Of a stretch of DNA of 64,000 nt, positions 61,183-64,000 are shown piece after piece (positions within the stretch are counted from its first letter, which is position 1; every line of letters starts with the position of its first letter). This DNA comes from an uncultured Oscillospiraceae bacterium (lineage in GTDB: Bacteria > Bacillota > Clostridia > Oscillospirales > Oscillospiraceae), in NCBI GenBank assembly GCA_905233385.1, contig CAJOEH010000001.1, forward strand, positions 1-64,000, given 5' to 3'. Both the position numbers and the translations under genes were made by a program. The notes below the pieces were generated by a model. It saw nothing but the letters and a program-made list of their open reading frames with translations, searched no databases and was not told the DNA's origin.

Positions 61183-61306
61183 TGTCATTGCCCGCTTGTC
61201 GGGCAATCTGTCCCTATCAGAATCGGATGTTTTTCCACAATACGATACAAGTCACATACTTGCGACGGACAGATTCCCTCGCCGATTTCATCGGCGGGGA
61301 ATGACA
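61183..61306. repeat. Intergenic inverted-end repeat, copy 9 (no REPIN core)
   Basis: TGTCATTGCCC...GGGAATGACA; left hairpin GCCCG/CGGGC, right CCCTCGCCGAT/ATCGGCGGGG. Between nagA and the BlaR1-like gene. Confidence 0.8.
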
Positions 61307-61335
61307 GGCTGGCTGCATTTTTGCGTTGTGCCGCG

Positions 61336-63612
61336 CTAAATCATGCGGATCTCGATCTTTGTTATGACGTTCTCATTGTCGTACTCGATCGAAATGATAC
61401 AGCCGTCCGTCGTGCAGTGCACGGATACGGGAGGGGGCTGAATGCCGGTATACAGCCAATAATAGGAGCCGTCGGGGTCGAACGCCATGACGTCGTCCAG
61501 CGTATCGCCGACCCGGAGCGCCTTGAATTCCTCGGAGGAATGCGCCATATGCCCCCTGTCGGGCCGTCCCAACAGATTGCCATTCCCATCAAAATACAGG
61601 AACACAAGGTCGTTTTCGCTTCGGTAAACCGCATATTGCGTGAACGGCGTTTCCCGCAGGCATTCGACCGGCCAGGTCTGCCCCAGCTCCGTAAGCGTTC
61701 CTTTGAACTGTGAAATCTCCGTCAGCTTGTCGTCGGAATAGACGTGCGTAAGCAGTTCCATCACGTTTTGATCCCATTCCAACGAGATCGGGACAAAGCG
61801 CAGTTCTTTTCCGTCCAGCTCCAGTCTGCCGATCGCAAGCAGCTCTCCATCTATCGGCCACCCGCTGAATCTCCGCTTTTCCACGAGCAGTTCGCCGTTT
61901 TGTTCATAGAGCCGGTAGTCATACCTGCCCCAGTCGTTCAGTTCATAGGTCGCGCCGGTCACTTCGTCATACACTTGGATCCACTCATACACGATGCCGG
62001 AGCCCTCCCAGACCGATACGCACCGCTCCGGCACGCCGTCGCCTGTGAGATCGCAGTGATAACCGAAGTAATCGAAGTAATCATCGTACCCGTCGGTTGC
62101 GATCGAGTAGTACGGCAGAAACTGGTCGAAATTCCCGAATATAGTGGGGGCTTCCTCCGTTTCCTGCGTCGCTTCTTGGTTCTCGTTTTTCGCGAGCTTG
62201 TCTTCAAGGAGCTCGCAAATAATATCCCAATTATCATCGTCCAGCTTGACTTCAACGCCGTTCAGAAACAGCGTATAGGGCACTTCCATCCCTTGCACTA
62301 CCCTCGTCTCCTCAGAAAAGCCGAAACATGTGATCTCCAGCAGTTTTTCGTGGTCTTTCGACTCGAAAACAAGATAGTCATTGACGTCCATGCTCCCGCG
62401 AGAAGCCTGCTCAAGAACGAAGTTCTCCGGCCGGATTTGGCTCAAGAGCGTCTTGTGCTGCTGCAGTTCGTCGTTATCAAGATAGATAACGTCGCCATAC
62501 GACTCGTCCTTTTCGATGAAGGCGATCAGATCCTCCGGCGAAAAGGCGCGGCCGTCCGCGATCATGGGATTCTTGTGGTATCCCGTCATGGTCATGCCGC
62601 CCATATCCGGCTGATTCAGCGCGTCCGTGAACGGCTGCAGCGCCGCAGATAGTTCCTGTTCCGCTGGTGATTCCTCCGAGCGCGGGTCGGTCAGCAGGCA
62701 GACGGCAATCACGACGCAGACCACGACGGCGATCAGGATGATCCAGAAGGCGGGCTTTTTGTAATTCAGAATGCCCTTGACGCGCTGCTTCACCCCGGCC
62801 TCGCCGAACGCGAGCGGGCAGGCGGTAATGCTTTTTCTCTGCATACTGCAATCCAGCAGCGCCTGCGAATACGCCGCCTTGCGGTCGTGATCCATGTCGC
62901 GGATCACCTTTTCGTCGCAGGCCGTCTCGATGTCCCGGCAGAGCAGGATATACGCGATCCAGCACAGCGGGTTGAACCAGTAGACGCTCAGCAGCAGGAA
63001 GCCGAGGGGCTTCCACCAGTGATCCCGCCGCTGCAGGTGCGCCGTCTCGTGGGCGATCACGCAGTCCAGCGTCTCCCCGCGCATGGAGGAAGGCAGACAG
63101 ATCTTCGGACGGAACACGCCCAGAATGAAGGGCGTTTTGACCTCGTCGCAGAGCAGGATCCGCTTGCCGACCGGCACGGCGGCCGCGACGGTTTTCCGCA
63201 GCCGCAGGAAGCTGATCAGCGCGTAAAGGAGCATCGCGGCGACCCCGACCGCCCAGACAACGGAAGCGACGAGAAGGACGGTCTGCAGCGGATTGACGCT
63301 CGCCGCCGGTTCCGGCGCGAAGGTCTCCGAAATGATCGGATTGACCGCGCTGTTGAAGACGCTGATCCCGGTGTGGATCGCGGGCGCGGGAGAGACGGCG
63401 ATGTCCGCGGGCACCGTTTCCGCGCTCGGGATCAGGCTGAATGTGCTTTTCAGGGAGAACGGCAGAAGCAGGCGCAGCGCCGCAAGCGCCCAGAGCAGGC
63501 AGGCGATCCACCGCGGCGCTTTCTTCAAAAGCAGCCGCGCGGCGAAGACCGCGAGGAGCAGCCAGCTCGCCGTGATGCTCATGTTCAGGAGTTTGAGGAA
63601 GACCGCGCTCAT
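61336..63612 (-). CDS. BlaR1/MecR1-like M56 membrane metalloprotease sensor
   Basis: This 758-residue protein has an M56 membrane protease half: transmembrane helices at about 10-30, 35-55, 110-130 and 290-310, and the zinc motif HETAH (near residue 190) with a distal Glu in ETACDEKVIRDM. A beta-lactam-binding penicillinase domain is not seen. Instead the extracytoplasmic C-terminal 440 residues contain YHCDLTGDGVPERC (a calcium-loop-like D.TGDG) and SMDVNDYLVFESKD stretches that I cannot name. I infer that it senses an envelope signal and inactivates the BlaI-like repressor. The start overlaps that gene by 4 nt. Confidence 0.85.
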   Translation of the reverse strand: MSAVFLKLLNMSITASWLLLAVFAARLLLKKAPRWIACLLWALAALRLLLPFSLKSTFSLIPSAETVPADIAVSPAPAIHTGISVFNSAVNPIISETFAPEPAASVNPLQTVLLVASVVWAVGVAAMLLYALISFLRLRKTVAAAVPVGKRILLCDEVKTPFILGVFRPKICLPSSMRGETLDCVIAHETAHLQRRDHWWKPLGFLLLSVYWFNPLCWIAYILLCRDIETACDEKVIRDMDHDRKAAYSQALLDCSMQRKSITACPLAFGEAGVKQRVKGILNYKKPAFWIILIAVVVCVVIAVCLLTDPRSEESPAEQELSAALQPFTDALNQPDMGGMTMTGYHKNPMIADGRAFSPEDLIAFIEKDESYGDVIYLDNDELQQHKTLLSQIRPENFVLEQASRGSMDVNDYLVFESKDHEKLLEITCFGFSEETRVVQGMEVPYTLFLNGVEVKLDDDNWDIICELLEDKLAKNENQEATQETEEAPTIFGNFDQFLPYYSIATDGYDDYFDYFGYHCDLTGDGVPERCVSVWEGSGIVYEWIQVYDEVTGATYELNDWGRYDYRLYEQNGELLVEKRRFSGWPIDGELLAIGRLELDGKELRFVPISLEWDQNVMELLTHVYSDDKLTEISQFKGTLTELGQTWPVECLRETPFTQYAVYRSENDLVFLYFDGNGNLLGRPDRGHMAHSSEEFKALRVGDTLDDVMAFDPDGSYYWLYTGIQPPPVSVHCTTDGCIISIEYDNENVITKIEIRMI

Positions 63613-63980
63613 GGCGTTTCCTCCCTACGGAAGGCATCGATCATCTTCTGGATCTCCTCCGCCTCCTGCGCCGTCAGCCGCTTGTGCGAGATGAACGCCG
63701 CGACAAAGGCGGGCAGCGAGCCCTCGAAGGACTCCGAAACGATCTGCTCGCTCTTCGCGGAGCAGAACGCCTCCCGCGAGACGCGCGAGGTCACGATCCC
63801 GTTCTCATTCTGCAGCAGCCCCTTTTCGCAGAGCTTCCGCAGTACCGTGTAGGTGGTCGGCTTTTTCCAATGCAATTCCCGTTCGCAGATCTTGACCAGC
63901 TCGCCCGAGCTGACGGGCTCGTTCGTCCATACGAGCGCCGCGAACCGCTCCTGCACCGCGCCGAGTTCCAGATCGACCAT
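63609..63980 (-). CDS. BlaI/MecI-family transcriptional repressor
   Basis: This 123-residue protein has the winged helix of BlaI/MecI/CopY (AALVWTNEPVSSGELVKICERELHWKKPTTYTVLRKLCEKGLLQNE) and a helical dimerisation tail. GGAGGTG eight nt before ATG 63978-63980 sets the start. It probably represses its own operon until the M56 sensor cleaves it. The operator would lie at or beyond the window edge. Confidence 0.92.
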   Translation of the reverse strand: MVDLELGAVQERFAALVWTNEPVSSGELVKICERELHWKKPTTYTVLRKLCEKGLLQNENGIVTSRVSREAFCSAKSEQIVSESFEGSLPAFVAAFISHKRLTAQEAEEIQKMIDAFRREETP

Positions 63981-64000
63981 GCGGCACACCTCCAAAGAAT

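Overview
The window looks like a chromosomal stretch of a high-GC Gram-positive anaerobe of the Clostridia, most likely an Oscillospirales (Ruminococcaceae/Oscillospiraceae-type) gut bacterium. Support: a clostridial S10-spc-alpha ribosomal super-operon that includes a KOW-domain protein between map and infA, SLH-domain surface proteins, a T-box riboswitch, a CarD-type regulator, ECF sigma control, a BlaI/BlaR1 pair, and intergenic DNA crowded with small hairpin repeats. No rRNA, tRNA, transposase, phage gene or CRISPR array was seen. Genus cannot be fixed from the sequence alone.

Layout. 0-0.5 kb: feoA and a feoB start that breaks off after about 42 codons; the opposite strand beside it encodes what looks like a later piece of the same G domain, as if a segment were inverted. 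0.5-7 kb: an ATPase, a PII-like protein with a cation/proton antiporter, then a large SLH-anchored amidase-like protein divergent from an XRE regulator whose C-terminus is a duplicated copy of the antiporter tail. 7-21.3 kb: housekeeping genes (upp, tsaB, tsaE, rodA, lgt, two M16 peptidase-like genes, prmA, a DUF4015-type protein, a putative Mn exporter, an ECF sigma/anti-sigma pair, murI). 21.4-22.7 kb: infC-rpmI-rplT with a leader attenuator and a non-AUG infC start. 23.3-39.3 kb: on the minus strand, rpsJ through rplQ, a nearly complete S10-spc-alpha cluster with secY, adk, map, infA and rpoA, starting at a strong promoter and a leader carrying an apparent attenuator.

39.4-64 kb: proBAC; ridA; carD; a copper P-type ATPase with a C-terminal CopZ-like domain that has its own ribosome binding site; a pseudouridine synthase; a methyltransferase and a membrane protein; murC with a D-lactate dehydrogenase; an XRE-TPR regulator with an ABC exporter; an orphan trpB2 controlled by a T-box whose specifier is UGG (Trp); an AEC-family carrier; a fused sugar kinase (NahK-like plus ROK-like) followed by nagA behind an operator-bearing promoter; and a BlaI/BlaR1-like sensor pair.

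The most unusual material is outside the genes: (i) a nine-copy family of 116-278 bp intergenic elements with inverted ends, whose terminal hairpins differ in sequence but keep their pairing, four copies of which enclose a REPIN-like core (GTAG-hairpin ... hairpin-CTAC); (ii) an array of ACTTCAC heptamers alternating with unrelated perfect palindromes at 42.36-42.45 kb; (iii) structured leaders and spacers in the ribosomal operons; and (iv) the antiporter-tail duplication. All functional assignments come from reading translated motifs and gene context; no database search was run.
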